Shown: piece after piece, positions 1 through 11,074 of the stretch
Layout of the letters: every line of letters starts with the position of its first letter
Numbering within the stretch: position 1 is the stretch's first letter
Assembly (NCBI GenBank): GCA_958299035.1
Contig: CATQJL010000223.1
Location: 55,472,302-55,536,301, forward strand
DNA length: 64,000 nucleotides
From: Cylicocyclus nassatus
Lineage: Eukaryota; Nematoda; Chromadorea; Rhabditida; Strongylidae
Reading direction: 5' to 3'
Position numbers and translations under genes: made by a program
Notes under the pieces: generated by a model
Seen by the model: the letters and a program-made list of their open reading frames with translations, nothing else
Told to the model about the DNA's origin: nothing
Databases searched by the model: none

Positions 1-138
1 ACCGTTTCGTCATTTCTTACACTTTTTTAAAGTACTTGAGTATGTTCAACATTAGTCATAGATCTTTATGTACCCGTACTCGTAATCAAAACAACAATGA
101 AATTGACCTAAATAAGCTAACAAATGCATTCAGGATGG

Positions 139-3100
139 CTACAGATAAGTGGGTTCATGAGCAGTAAGCAATCGCACGTCAACCATCTCTGAAGCATCAG
201 CGTCATGTTCTCCAGAACTACCCATTCCATCCGTGGGAGGGCTTAGATACGTTGCGGATCCATTCATCTGAAGCAACAGACTTTAGGGAAAGAGGGGGGG
301 GGGAATTCCCATTTAGTACAGGTAGTAAGCTTACCTTAGGTTTTTCATATTGTTTACAAGGGGCTGGTGTCCTTGTTGTTACAGTGTTAGTACTCATGCG
401 TGCACCCCGATATCTTTGCTGTAGTTGGCCATTCAAAGCACCTTGAAAGAAAAATTTGGTAAATAAATACTTTGAAAAAGTAGAAAATTGCTTACCATAG
501 AGAATCCAGTTGATAGCTGAATTTGTAAAGGGCAAAGCATGGATAAAGTACATAATATACACGAACAGTGGAGGAACAGTACCCTCAGAATCACCTGAAC
601 CTTTATAGTAAGAACAATTTATTGCTTACCAAGTAAATATCACAACCAAAAACCAGAAGTTTCTCAATCACTTTACGAAGTCAAAAAAGCAACGTAAACC
701 CCAAGTTGACTACAGAGATTTCTCTTGATTTTTTGTTGTTGAAAAAAATCAAGTTTTTGTCTTGAGGAAAGTACCGTTGAAGTTATATTTATGGACAAAT
801 TAAGACAAATCTCATAGCCTCAGCTCTTGTAAATTACTCGAGAATGATAGTCCATAAACCTGCCATTAGTTCAAAATTCAGCTCTGAGTGTTTAAGCTAG
901 AAAAAGCCATTTCTGATGTAAAGACAAATCTCATAGCCTCAGCTCTTGTAAATTACTCGAGATTGATAGTCCATAAACCTGTCATTAGTTCAAAATTCAG
1001 CTCTGAATGATTAAGCTAGAAAAAGCCATTTCTGATGTACCCTATCGTTAGTTAGTATCTTCTTGCATGAATTTCTAGCATGTTTATGACACTCCCTAAG
1101 GAAGCGGAAGTGTGAAATCCTCAAAGGGCATTGCATTTGCTGTCACATGTATGCCTCCTTCCATGTCTTTCCTTTAAAAAACAGATAACTAATTAATAAT
1201 TTAGCAAGTTCGCACATTTGCGGCCTGCAAGCCAATTTACAAAGAGCTTTTTCCAAAATTACATCTGTGCTTTAGTTTTGTGCGAAGTTTTGCAGTTTTC
1301 AAAGTGGAAGTGGTCCAAAATAACAATTTCATAACGCAAGAATCAGGACCAAATTTAGAAGTTCTACTATTTTTAAGCATAACTTGATAAACTTTTTTGT
1401 CCCAGTTTTCTAGTCTAAATAAATTCCCTTTAGTTTACACTTCGTTCGCATTTTTCAACCTCTCATTCTATTTGGCTTTGCAAGATCGTGTACCAAATTT
1501 CTGTTGATGGAGAAAACATTTGAAACAGTCAGAGAAGGAGAATTCCCTTTAAATATGCGATCCTAGTACTTTTTTGCGAACTCCGTGGAAAGCATTACGG
1601 CCACTGATGGATCACATCGCTTGTTAATAGAATCTGAAACCTTATAACAAGGTTTAGTGGAACGCAACATTTGAGCCCTTGTATGGCACGCGCCATACTT
1701 GATCCGCTTAATCCACTTGATCCGCTTGATCCGCTTCGCTATTGGTCACTTTACTGAACTGACCAATGGCGAAGCGGATCAAGCGGATCAAGTATGGCGG
1801 GTGCCTATGGTGCAGCAATGAAAGTTAGCATAGTGTATTTACGGTACGGACAACATCAGAGCGTATAATTAGGTCATAGGGAGCAAATCAAAAACGTGTG
1901 GTCAGTGCGGAATTTTTTTTTGCAAAATTGTCAGCATCGTGGAAGTAACATGTTAAATGTTGAATCTTACTCTACTAAACTATCTTCATTTTCCGTATCT
2001 CTATGTTTTCTCGAGTTCTTTTGTAATTAAAGTAGTGAATATTTTCTATTTCAGTGAGATTTATGCGTATACTATCAGAATGTCTAAGCGTTACAAAATG
2101 AATGGAATATGTAAAATTACCTGTATTTTCCAAATAAACGGCAAAGACTGTGGCCATCCAAAATGGAGTCCAGCATAAAAAGTAGAAACATGCCACGGCT
2201 AATGTATACAACGAGATACGCATTAAAGGGATATGTGATGACTGAAAAGTAAACTTTATTGTTCCCTCGCTATTCGAAGCCTATGCTGGCTATGCAACTA
2301 ATTGTGTTTATTTTCTCTGAACTCATTACTGTCTTCCGCCACCTTTAATAGCAGCGTCTTATTAACAAAGATAACTATAGACATGACGCAAGTAACAGAC
2401 GGGCAGCACTTGTTTAGAAAACTGCAGACATACATCTCGAAAACTAGGCTTACCTTAAACGTTCGAGCATGTTCTCGAAGTTTCTTGAGAAGTTTCGAAT
2501 AGAAATAGGCAATAAGAATTAGTGGAGTGCAGTAGCAGAGAACGAATTGATAGATTGTGAAAGCTGTGAACATTTTTGAATCGATATCCACCGTACATTT
2601 CTCGATCTTCATACGTGTGATCTTACGGTAGCCTGGAAGTGGTAAGTGACTAGGCATAAGTGCTGGCGGGTATATCTACACTATAAAGCTAGCAAGACTG
2701 GCGCACTAAACGGGGCGCACATTGGCAGCTGACTTGTGCGACATGATATAACATGTGGACGCCACACTGAAATTTGCTGAACGCAACGCCAACTGCCAAA
2801 TGCGCACCGTTTAGTGCGCCGCTTAGCAGGTTAAGTATGCCGCAGCCTTAAAGTTGTTGTATGGTCAAACTGAACATGCGCGATTGCACAGAAACGCAAA
2901 AACCAGGATTTGGCAGTGTAATTTTTGAATTTCTTCAATTTTAGCAGACACTTCTTTCTTTTTGAAATTCTGAATTTCTTTCCCAGTTTGTGCGTTCCTG
3001 TGCAGTCGCACGCATTGTTGAAATTCCCTTGAACTTAAAATCACTGGATTCTGAGAACTAACCGGTTTCTCGGGCAAACATGATGATTTCCCTTGATGTG

Positions 3101-4410
3101 AACGACCATAACAAAGGGCAAAGGGTAATGAGGGCATACGCAGCCAATCCTTAATTAGGTGAAAGTACTTTTTCGCCGAAATACCCTGTTAAGAAACACA
3201 GACCTATAAGAATAGTGATAGCAAAATTTCTCGAGCGGAGAAATTTCTTCTGTGGATGGCATACACCGGCATATCGATCGAATGACATAGCCGTGAGGAT
3301 AAGCGCCGAGAGAATTTTCCCGAAATTCTCAAACACTGCGTGCAGTTTACACGGCACTGTGCCAAACATCCAGAAGCCAAGAATTTGGTCGATTACGGTA
3401 AATGGAAGACTCAGGCAGACGCCAAAATCCACGCAGGACAGGACGATTACGTAGATGAGCGTGTTGTCGAGAGAGGCTCGACTTGATCGGACTACATGGT
3501 AGATTGTGGTGAGCACGGCTACGTTACCGCACGTGCCTGAAAAAATATTTTTTACATCAATTTCGTCAGACTGTTGATTTTATGGAACTTTTAGCCCATT
3601 TTCCATGTCTGTATATAAGTAGACGGCCGTTTCGCACAACAAATGTGGCCTGCGTTACTTTCTAGTTAGGAGGCTCACGAAAGTTTCTCCTCCGCTTCTT
3701 TTTGCTTAGACACACGCCATATTGATCCACTTTTGCTCCACCTCGTCTACTTGGTCAACGCTATTGGTCGAATCAGTGAAATGACCAATAGCGAGTTGAT
3801 AAAATGGTTACCATTAATCAAGTGGTTCAAGTGGATCAAATACGGTCGTGCCTCTGGCAAAAACGCTGCGGGCTGTGTCGCGGGGCACGGCGGTCAGTAC
3901 GGAAGCTGTTATTGCCCTCTAGGTGAGAAAAATTCGATAGGTAAACGTTCAATCAAAACCTTATTTAATAGGTGCAAGGGAAGGTAAAGCGGAACTAAAG
4001 CGCATATATGGATTTTTTAGTACATGGCACTTTAAGTATTTCCATCGATCTTCCCTGTTCTATAGCTTGTAAATCAGCTATTCTTTTGTTTGATTCAAAT
4101 TCTGTATTGCAGCTTGTGTTCTTGAAAGGTGAGAAATTGCGATTTTCAACCCGGAACAGGTGCAAACGCCTTCTCAGAAGCTGTGACTAGGAGAGTAGCC
4201 TAATGAGGACAGAAATCAACACAATTATCGTGACATCATGGAGACACCTACGTCTTCCAATTTACATTTGTTCAAAGCTTTACGAAAAGAAATACAAATG
4301 AATAACTTACCCAGTAGGAAGAGGAGTAGGTAAGAAATGGCCATGACGACGACATGAAGATCTTCATTGTTTGGCGGTGGTAGGACGTCTTGCACGGACG
4401 TGTATTTGGA
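139..4410 (-). CDS. Class A peptide-type G-protein-coupled receptor, exons 2-9
   Basis: Seven-transmembrane receptor of the plasma membrane, predicted to couple a ligand (probably a small peptide) to heterotrimeric G proteins. Minus-strand exons, all GT-AG and in phase: 4410-4311, 3536-3204, 3149-3063, 2632-2454, 2241-2121, 594-496, 441-335, 267-139 (stop 141-139). Counting the 26 residues of the upstream exon, the protein is 410 residues. Landmarks: TM1 about 46-69 with GN at 63-64; Asp 96 in TM2; Cys 122 at the top of TM3 and Cys 212 in loop 2, the usual disulfide; DRY at 146-148; CWTPFW at 282-287 in TM6; NSAINWILY at 324-332 in TM7, where NPxxY has become NWxxY. The tail has one Cys (possible palmitoylation) and many Ser/Thr. 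The 54-nt intron 3203-3150 removes an in-frame stop. Somatostatin/opioid/allatostatin-like or nematode NPR-type receptors are the closest match by motif; the ligand is unknown. The last exon (267-139) rests on reading frame and splice phase only. Confidence 0.92.
803..1040. repeat. Tandem duplication, 119-bp unit, two copies
   Basis: Copies at 803-921 and 922-1040 begin AGACAAATCTCATAGCC and are almost identical, differing by a handful of substitutions. They lie in the receptor intron between exons 2241-2121 and 594-496. No coding potential; a recent local duplication is the simple reading. Confidence 0.9.
1683..1812. mobile_element. Palindromic MITE, GATCCGCTTGATCC family, copy 1
   Basis: Left arm (GCCATACTTGATCCGCTT) and right arm (AAGCGGATCAAGTATGGC) are inverted around an ATTGGTCA...TGACCAAT core. 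Internal GATCCRCTT motifs repeat in each arm. Sits in a receptor intron. Related copies at 3705-3870 and 20353-20612. Confidence 0.75.
2661..2850. mobile_element. Palindromic MITE, GCGCACTAAACGG family
   Basis: Near-perfect inverted arms at 2700-2728 (GGCGCACTAAACGG start) and 2793-2820, with weaker pairing outward (TGCTGGCGGGTATA against TAAGTATGCCGCAGC). It lies inside the receptor intron 3062-2633. A diverged relative is at about 17010-17290. Confidence 0.65.
3705..3870. mobile_element. Palindromic MITE, GATCCGCTTGATCC family, copy 2
   Basis: GCCATATTGATCCACTT on the left pairs with AAGTGGATCAAATACGG on the right, with the same ATTGGTC...GACCAAT core as copy 1. More diverged than copy 1. 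Lies in the receptor intron 4310-3537, between receptor exons and just before the first exon of the antisense gene. Confidence 0.65.
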
Positions 4411-5781
4411 CTGGAATTAAAGTCTTTGAATTTGCTGTAAAAGATTTATTACAAAAAGGCTTGAAAAAAGGTTAGATTTTGAAAACTCTCATTTCTCCTA
4501 ATAATAGTAGTAATAGATTTCAAAGAGGGTCATTAGAATCGGATTGCAATAAGAACTCATTTTCAAAGGATCTGACAAGAAAAACTTGGTAAACAGCTTT
4601 GCCCCAATAACTGCAGTAAAAAGGCCCTAAAATAAGATAAGAAGAGCTAAAAAAATCGAATTCTTCAAATTCTTTGAGGCGAAGAAACGTGCAAAAAAGC
4701 ACACCACCGTTACAGTACGTATTTAATGCATTTAAATATTTGCAACTACAAATCAAACTTGCAGATTTTTCAAATCTCAAGAAATAAGAAGAATTCCGAA
4801 AAAAAAATAAGAGCTAAGAGAAGTGAGGAAAAGGGATTGATCAATGGGAAAAGTCGTGTTGCGGATATTTTCTGATGTGTAAACTTTAACGCTTATTCTT
4901 TCAGTACTTCTTTCTTCTTTTTTCCCTTATAATACACATCTTGCGAGTTACGTCACCAAGGAATCACCTCAATCCTACTTAACCCCTCTCCTCATTTGCC
5001 ATTTCGCGAAGGACGAGTTTATCGGTATCGCTCGAATCGTTGCTTGTAAATTAGCTACGGATTATGCACGACGACACGCTCATTCCATTGCTGCTCTGTT
5101 TGGCTCATCGTCGTGCGTAGCTACCACAATTAATAAAACGCTCAGAGCTGAGGAGCTGCGAAAAATAATGTCTTCGTCTTCCCCACACTCTCCTTACTCA
5201 CAACAAAGAGTTCGACACATCGTTGTTGTCGGGTTTGATGGTGTCATCAAGCGTGGCGCATTAGTGGAGCACCCTACTCGTCTGGGTTCGGCGGAATACT
5301 CAATGGAATATCATTTAGTTTTGGTACTGATTGGAGGAAATAAATTTTAGCATCGAACACAAACCTACTTATTTCACAACTGTTCTCCTAAGCACTTTTA
5401 GTCAATTCCCTCGAGCGAGAGATTTGGTATTCAAGCCTTTCACGGGCTCTCCAGGGAAGAAGGGCTCAAAGAAATTCTTTTTTATGGATTCAACAGAGAA
5501 ATTGGTAGGTTATATATTTTCTCTGGTTGTCACTCAAATTTCTACAAAGCGACTGAAAAAAATTGACTGAGATTTGATTCTTGCTTCTACAACTAAGGTT
5601 AGGAAGTTGCTACATATTTGATTAGATTCGGTTTTTAGCGTATCAACCCATCATGGCATCATTCGCATTAATAAAGCACTTTTCCATAAAAGAAAATATT
5701 GACCTGAATAGAACATTCGATTACTGCAGTAACCTCCATCACTTGCAATCAGAATTTTATTGTTATTTCATGCAAAAATAA
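4008..5781 (+). CDS. Unidentified protein, four exons, interleaved antisense to the receptor
   Basis: Predicted plus-strand exons: 4008-4128 (ATG 4008), 4905-5323, 5402-5504 and 5639-5781 (stop TAA 5779-5781), 786 nt, 261 residues. All junctions are GT-AG and phases agree (1, 0, 1). The second exon is the strongest part: it is open for about 140 codons in AT-rich DNA and follows a TTCTTTCAG acceptor. I do not recognise the family. The N-terminal 40 residues are hydrophobic, the middle is rich in Ala/Arg/Ser (a run of four Ser after Met at 5168), and the last two exons are mixed with no clear motif. The first exon lies inside receptor intron 4310-3537 and the others inside the 6.6 kb receptor intron, while receptor exon 4410-4311 lies inside this gene's first intron (4129-4904). 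An AATAAA overlaps the stop. The first exon is least certain; the start could instead be Met 5168. Confidence 0.5.
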
Positions 5782-6549
5782 ATTTCTACTTGGACTCAAA
5801 GTCTGCGGACATTAAATTCCGAAATGCTCGACCAAAGCTACAAAATTATGAAAGAAATAACAACAAACAACACAGAACACCACTCATTTTTATTAGTCGT
5901 GCGGTTTTGCATAAAACTGGGTTTACATTCGCGCAATATTCAACCTCGATGAAAAATTTTCGAGGATAGCTAGCTTAATTACGGGTTCTCAAGTAATCTC
6001 AGAATCGTCATATTTGACCAGAATCTTTGTTTCATCAGTCTACACCAGATACAGTCAAACGAACTAATTGATATAGTATTCACTCCACGCTCTTTTTCAT
6101 TTGCATAAGCAATGAAAAAGCTCTGAATAAATGACTTTGAATTTGAATTCAAAAAAACATTTGAATCGATTTTAGCCGTCTTGTTCCAGTAGTGAAGTGT
6201 GGACTTCGAGAAGTACATGATCTCTTTCTAAGTGAAAAAAGTAGTTCAGAAAACGCTGATTGGATGTATTGAATAAGAACAGCGCAAAAAATTCTATAAG
6301 TGTTCTCACGCCTTGAGCTACAAAAGTCAAGAAACGGTCGTTTTATTCAAGAGCAACTTTGTGTAATTGCACTACTTCTGTAATCTGCGGGAGAGTAGGC
6401 CGATGGCGGTTATTGCTAACATGATTGAGGAAACAATATAGAACCCAGAGGAATAATTGCACCTAGAAAAAAAAACGCTCTTCTTTTGTAGCATACTTTT
6501 GCTAGTGCAAATTCAAACATAACGCAGTTTTGCTGAATCTGTTTATCAT

Positions 6550-6842
6550 GTAATGGACCCGTCATACTTCGCCGAGAAAAGCCCAAAAAAGCCCAAAAGC
6601 GCCAAAAGAGCTGGAACGCCCCCTTCCGCCCGCACATTCTGGCGCTAAGGCATGTGTGTTGATTTCGCAACCTAGTCTTTTTGGGTCATTTTCTGTCGTC
6701 TGCACATCAAAATAATGTAAGAATTCTCCCAAAACTTCGTTTTTGCGTCTCCTAACGCTTTCGGGCTTTTTCGGACTTTTCTGGGCTTGTTAGGGATTTT
6801 GAGCGCTTTTGGGCTTTCCTTTTGGGCGAAGTATGACCGGCT
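6550..6842. mobile_element. MITE with CCGGTCATACTTCGCC ends
   Basis: CCGTCATACTTCGCC at the left pairs with GGCGAAGTATGACCGG at the right, about 290 bp apart. The arms continue with repeated AAGCCCAAAA / TTTTGGGCTT blocks. A TATA-like CTATAAATAG follows the right end. No target duplication was resolved. Confidence 0.6.
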
Positions 6843-6882
6843 CTATAAATAGAAACTGCTTTCGATACCGCGAAGGCTGTGT

Positions 6883-7010
6883 TTAAAGCTGCAGGTGCCC
6901 ATGCAGTGTCGGCACCGTTCCACTCAAGTGCACGTGTTTCGTATCGAGCGCTCAAGGATCCAGCAGGGCGCTGGCATGGCGCTGGCACAACTGCGGCACT
7001 CAGGCGACTC
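6883..7010. repeat. GC-rich GCGCTGGC-type dispersed repeat, copy 1
   Basis: GC-rich block in AT-rich DNA with clustered GCGCTGGCATGGCGCTGGC and scattered complementary pieces. Shares words with blocks at 16.5, 49.7, 62.1 and 62.4 kb. It gives long open frames on both strands that should not be read as genes. Confidence 0.55.
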
Positions 7011-10000
7011 CAAATGAGCCAAAACCATGAGGCTCATAATTCCACAACTTCACCCTTTTCCCTCTGCTCTTCGACGTGGCGATCGGATAATGAGATATGC
7101 AGCTCGATGGTGCCCTCATTTATGAAGGACTGAAAAAACCCCTCACTGCCAAGGCACAATTAGAAGATAGAGTTTTTTCCCGCATGCTTCGTGCTGCACA
7201 CTGTCTGCAGCCTAATTCTGTATTAATTTGGTTGCCCCTTGTGCCTTTGAAACTTCATTATGACATCGATGGGAAGTGAAAGCTTTGCATGTTGTATTTA
7301 CATCATTCTAAGGGACAGCATCCAATTTCATTAAAAAGGCATGGATGACGACATTCACGAAATGCGAAAAAAAATCTAGAAAGTGTTTCGTCTTCGATAA
7401 AAAGCACAAAACGGTAGATTTGACAAAATTGTGTGCTTACGGTGCCGACAGTACTTGTGCGTAAGAGAAAAAAAACGTTGAAAATATGCGCTTTTGATCT
7501 CTAGTCTTACTACTTTGCACATTTAGTTCTCAAACAGTCTCGATCCTATTCTAAACAACCAATTCTAAATTTTAGAGATTTCGGGCCTTTCAAAGATAAA
7601 AAAAACGAAAGCAGCCGTTGAAATAGTAAATCAATGGTTTAACAGAGTGTAAGTTCAAGGCAGAAGTTTCGTATCAACTTTTGAAGTCGTGACACCTTTT
7701 TATCCACTCCAATTTTTTTCGACCTACAGTTTCAATGAAGTAGAAACATAAATTTTCATAGAGACTTTCTGAGCCGGTATCTATCAGTCAGTTATAGAAA
7801 GTGATAATACGAATTCTGCAGATTTCAAATTCAGTATAAAAATAGTACAAAAGTTGGAATCTAGTGTCAGTTCTCGAATATCAAATTGGCTAGCTCCATT
7901 GCGTGAACTCTTGGATAATCCCTTGCATTATTCTGAAACTACAGATAGGCACAAATTGTCTTCGACTAGAGTAATTATGGAGTTTACTCAACCTACAAAG
8001 CTGTATATTTGCCTAAATTCAACTCCACTTATGGTGTTTGTAAAATTACCTCAAACATATTTTCAGGAGCAGTTTTTAAAAAACGTCATCGACCGTTGTT
8101 ATTAAAACTCAGTCATTAAAATTTTCTAAACAAAAGGCATTTACAAAACTAAATGGGGCAAAACTTAGGTTCAAACATATGAAGGTGAGTTACATTCTAG
8201 TGCTCTAAAAAGTGAATATCACAAATTAATGCTTTGTAACAATTTGAACAAAAACAGAGCCAAAATCTTATTCCCAATTATACTTCTCTCGATACTTGAA
8301 ACAATAAGGTTTATAGACAATTTCTTATGGAGTTAAGGCTGTGGATTCTTTTAGTTTTTCTACGGGAACAAAAAGAAACACGAACTAAACGATGCTTGGT
8401 AAATAGAATTTTTCTTAAAGATCAAATTGTATTACTTCTTAAAACTGTGTAATATCAAATTCTAAAATTGAAAGGATCGAGTAAACGTTAGAATTTTGTT
8501 TTCGTTCAGTTTACAGCTCCCAGAATCCTACTACACTGCCCAACTCTGACTGTCATCCTCGTCCAGGTCTCTGCTAATATCGTGAGACTATAACCGGGAA
8601 AATTTAATCAAACTCAAAAAACATATATCGCGCAGATACACGGAATATTTTCATATTATAAAAGTATGATTCGAATATATTACTTATTACATTTCAGTGA
8701 GGCAAATTTATATTTCGCATTCTCTACTCAGGATTTGTGGCAACCTACATTGTGCTCTAAAGGATGAATTTGTATCATTTGTCTGAGCTACAATAAAGTT
8801 CATTTCGCAGCGATATTTGCCCTTTCTATCACAAGACAGTAATTTAAGTTTGATCTATGCTCTCAAAAATTCAAAAATTATTCAAAAAAATGTTTTCGGC
8901 GGCCGAAAACTTCGGGAAATATGTAATGAATTTTCTTAGTTTTACTTGAAACTGGTTGCATCACATCCAGCACAAAGGATTAAGGCTAACATTTGGTTTA
9001 CTGTAATGTTACGGTAGCAGAATGCAAGAATTTGCAAGCTCAAAAATAGCATTAAGCTGCATTTTTTGGGTTCCTATGAGGTTGAACCGATTCTGTTGCT
9101 TTGATTTTGAAAAATTCTTAACTGCTACCTGTATGAACGTATCTGCTCATAAAATATTCCATCAGAAAGAAAAATTCATTAATTTGTGAAAGCAGCCAGA
9201 GATTAAAATTTGAGCAGGAGAACCACTTTGAGTCATTATCTTCGAAAACAAATTGTCAAAATTCCGGAACGCTGCTGAAAAATTTGAAAATATGTTTTTC
9301 GCAATATAAGTGAGCTGGTTTTTCTAATAGTGCCAGGTTTGTGCTGATCGATTTTTTTAAAGAAAAGCTGAGTGTGAAAAATGCAAAAAAAAACGGCGAA
9401 AATGTTTTTTGTTTTTTCTGCATTTAATTTTCCGAAAAAAGATAATTTATCAATTTCAAAGACGCAAGAACTTGACAGACTGAATTTTTCTCGCGATCTA
9501 TTATGTCAACAAAAAAATGTGGAAAAAATTCAAAAAATTGAAGTTTCTTCATCGAAAAATCCCGTTTCAAGTAGACAATAACAAAATTGGCCTTCCAGTC
9601 GTCTTGCTTGGAATTAATTTATGATCGTACTCTGTGTTTTGTACATATTTTGTAGACGAAGGACTTGAAGATAGGCTTAGAGGGAGCTATTATCCAGATT
9701 TTCTAGTAATTAACACTCCAGGCTTCATAGCGACCCCCACCAAAGTACAGAAAGCCTGTGAGCGATCCTCTGCTGAAGCCTAGACTTTGGTCTGAACGTT
9801 CGATGCACTTTTCCATGGATGGGAAAGGAGGGAGGGGGTGGGAATAAGAGGGTGAGGAGCATGAGATTCTGTATTATGGAAGAAGCCATACATAGGGCAA
9901 TAGAAACCCCACGAACTTTTTTTGCTTCATTACCTTTGCATGAGAAAATTCTCGAATATTGACTATCGCCCTTAGTGAAGCAAATTCAAAGACTGCAAGA

Positions 10001-10996
10001 GAGGAGAGCTTTCAAATACTTGCATAAAGAATAAGGATAAAGGATTCGGCGTCTTCAATACCCCCTACCCCAAATACTTATAACTTGACAGATTTTGATT
10101 AATGGTAAACAAAAAAAAACAGACAGAGGAAGAAAATTCAAGTGCATCTTGCGCCCCAGTATTTTCATTCTTTACGTAGAACGTACTTTTCAAATCACTG
10201 CTAAATTCTATTTTTTCGTTCACACATATTCACATAGCAGCGTTTTCAGTTATTTCTATGGGCAAACAGATTATTTCAGAAAATGACAAGAATTATTCAG
10301 TGTTTACAGTCTTAAGCATCCTAACTTTTCCTCGGGGCTATGAACCACACCCCGGTGGTTTTGAGAAGAAATTTAGATTTTCGAGATTACAAAACTTGAA
10401 CTTTATTTACCCTCAAGGGCATCGAAATTGATAAAAATATTTCGAGTTTTACTTCTCAAAATTATAAGAAATTGAAGAAATTTCTATCCTTCGAATTCTT
10501 CTCTACAATGTCTTACCATAACTCATTTATTGCAAAATAATCAACAAAAGTGGAGATAAACTGAAAATAGAAACTAAAAATAATTAGGAACTTTTTAAAA
10601 TCATTTTTCGACAGTCAAGTAAGATAAGTAAAGCATTCAATGTAAAATCAAAGAACTTTCCATATTTTTTCATATTTACGTTTTCTAAAAGATCTAAAAA
10701 AACACCAATCATAATACAATGCTTTCACATGGAATTCACGAATCTCTCTAGATCTCTTTGAATTTCTTTATCTCATATGAATCAACAGCAACGAAATTTT
10801 GATCAATCTGTTAATAAGCGAGAACTTTACCTTATGATGATCTTGAGTTCCCAATCCCTTTAAAGTAAGCTTCACCATGGTGATTACCTACCCCATGCAT
10901 GATTGTATAACCCTAATGACCATTAACGAGCCAATCAGTTGAGAAAATGTCCGTAAATCACAAGAATTGACTCATTTGTGCAAATACACCACTCAC

Positions 10997-11074
10997 CATA
11001 TCGATCATTGACGGCATGAGAAACTCGTCCTCTTCGGAAAATCCGACCGAGTAATTCGACGATGCTTCCTCCAT
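10997..11074 (-). CDS. Probable first coding exon of the receptor (N-terminus)
   Basis: ATG at 11074 in a strong context (ACCATGG) opens 26 codons that end exactly at a GATATG|GTGAGT donor in phase 0. The next known receptor exon (4410-4311) begins in phase 0 after an AATTCCAG acceptor and lacks a usable start, so the two join cleanly. The peptide is acidic with an N-glycosylation sequon (NYS at residues 7-9), as expected of an extracellular receptor N-terminus without signal peptide. The join implies a 6.6 kb intron (10996-4411). It is inference: an extra small exon in between, or a separate gene, cannot be excluded. No clear trans-splice acceptor was assigned upstream. Confidence 0.6.

Larger units (their letters stand above)
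5782..10996. other. Remainder of the 6.6 kb receptor intron
   Basis: Downstream of the plus-strand gene this stretch is AT-rich and has no recognisable gene. It holds two repeats (listed separately, 6.5-7.0 kb). Two open frames, 6218-5979 minus (79 codons, ATG) and 7097-7279 plus (60 codons, ATG), have fairly normal codon composition but no splice or family support. Confidence 0.5.

Noticed and set aside
2865..3137. 90-codon minus-strand frame
   Set aside because: Shadow of receptor exon 3149-3063 in another frame.
5979..7279. ATG frames 6218-5979 (minus) and 7097-7279 (plus)
   Set aside because: Reasonable composition but of a length expected by chance, with no donor, acceptor or family match.
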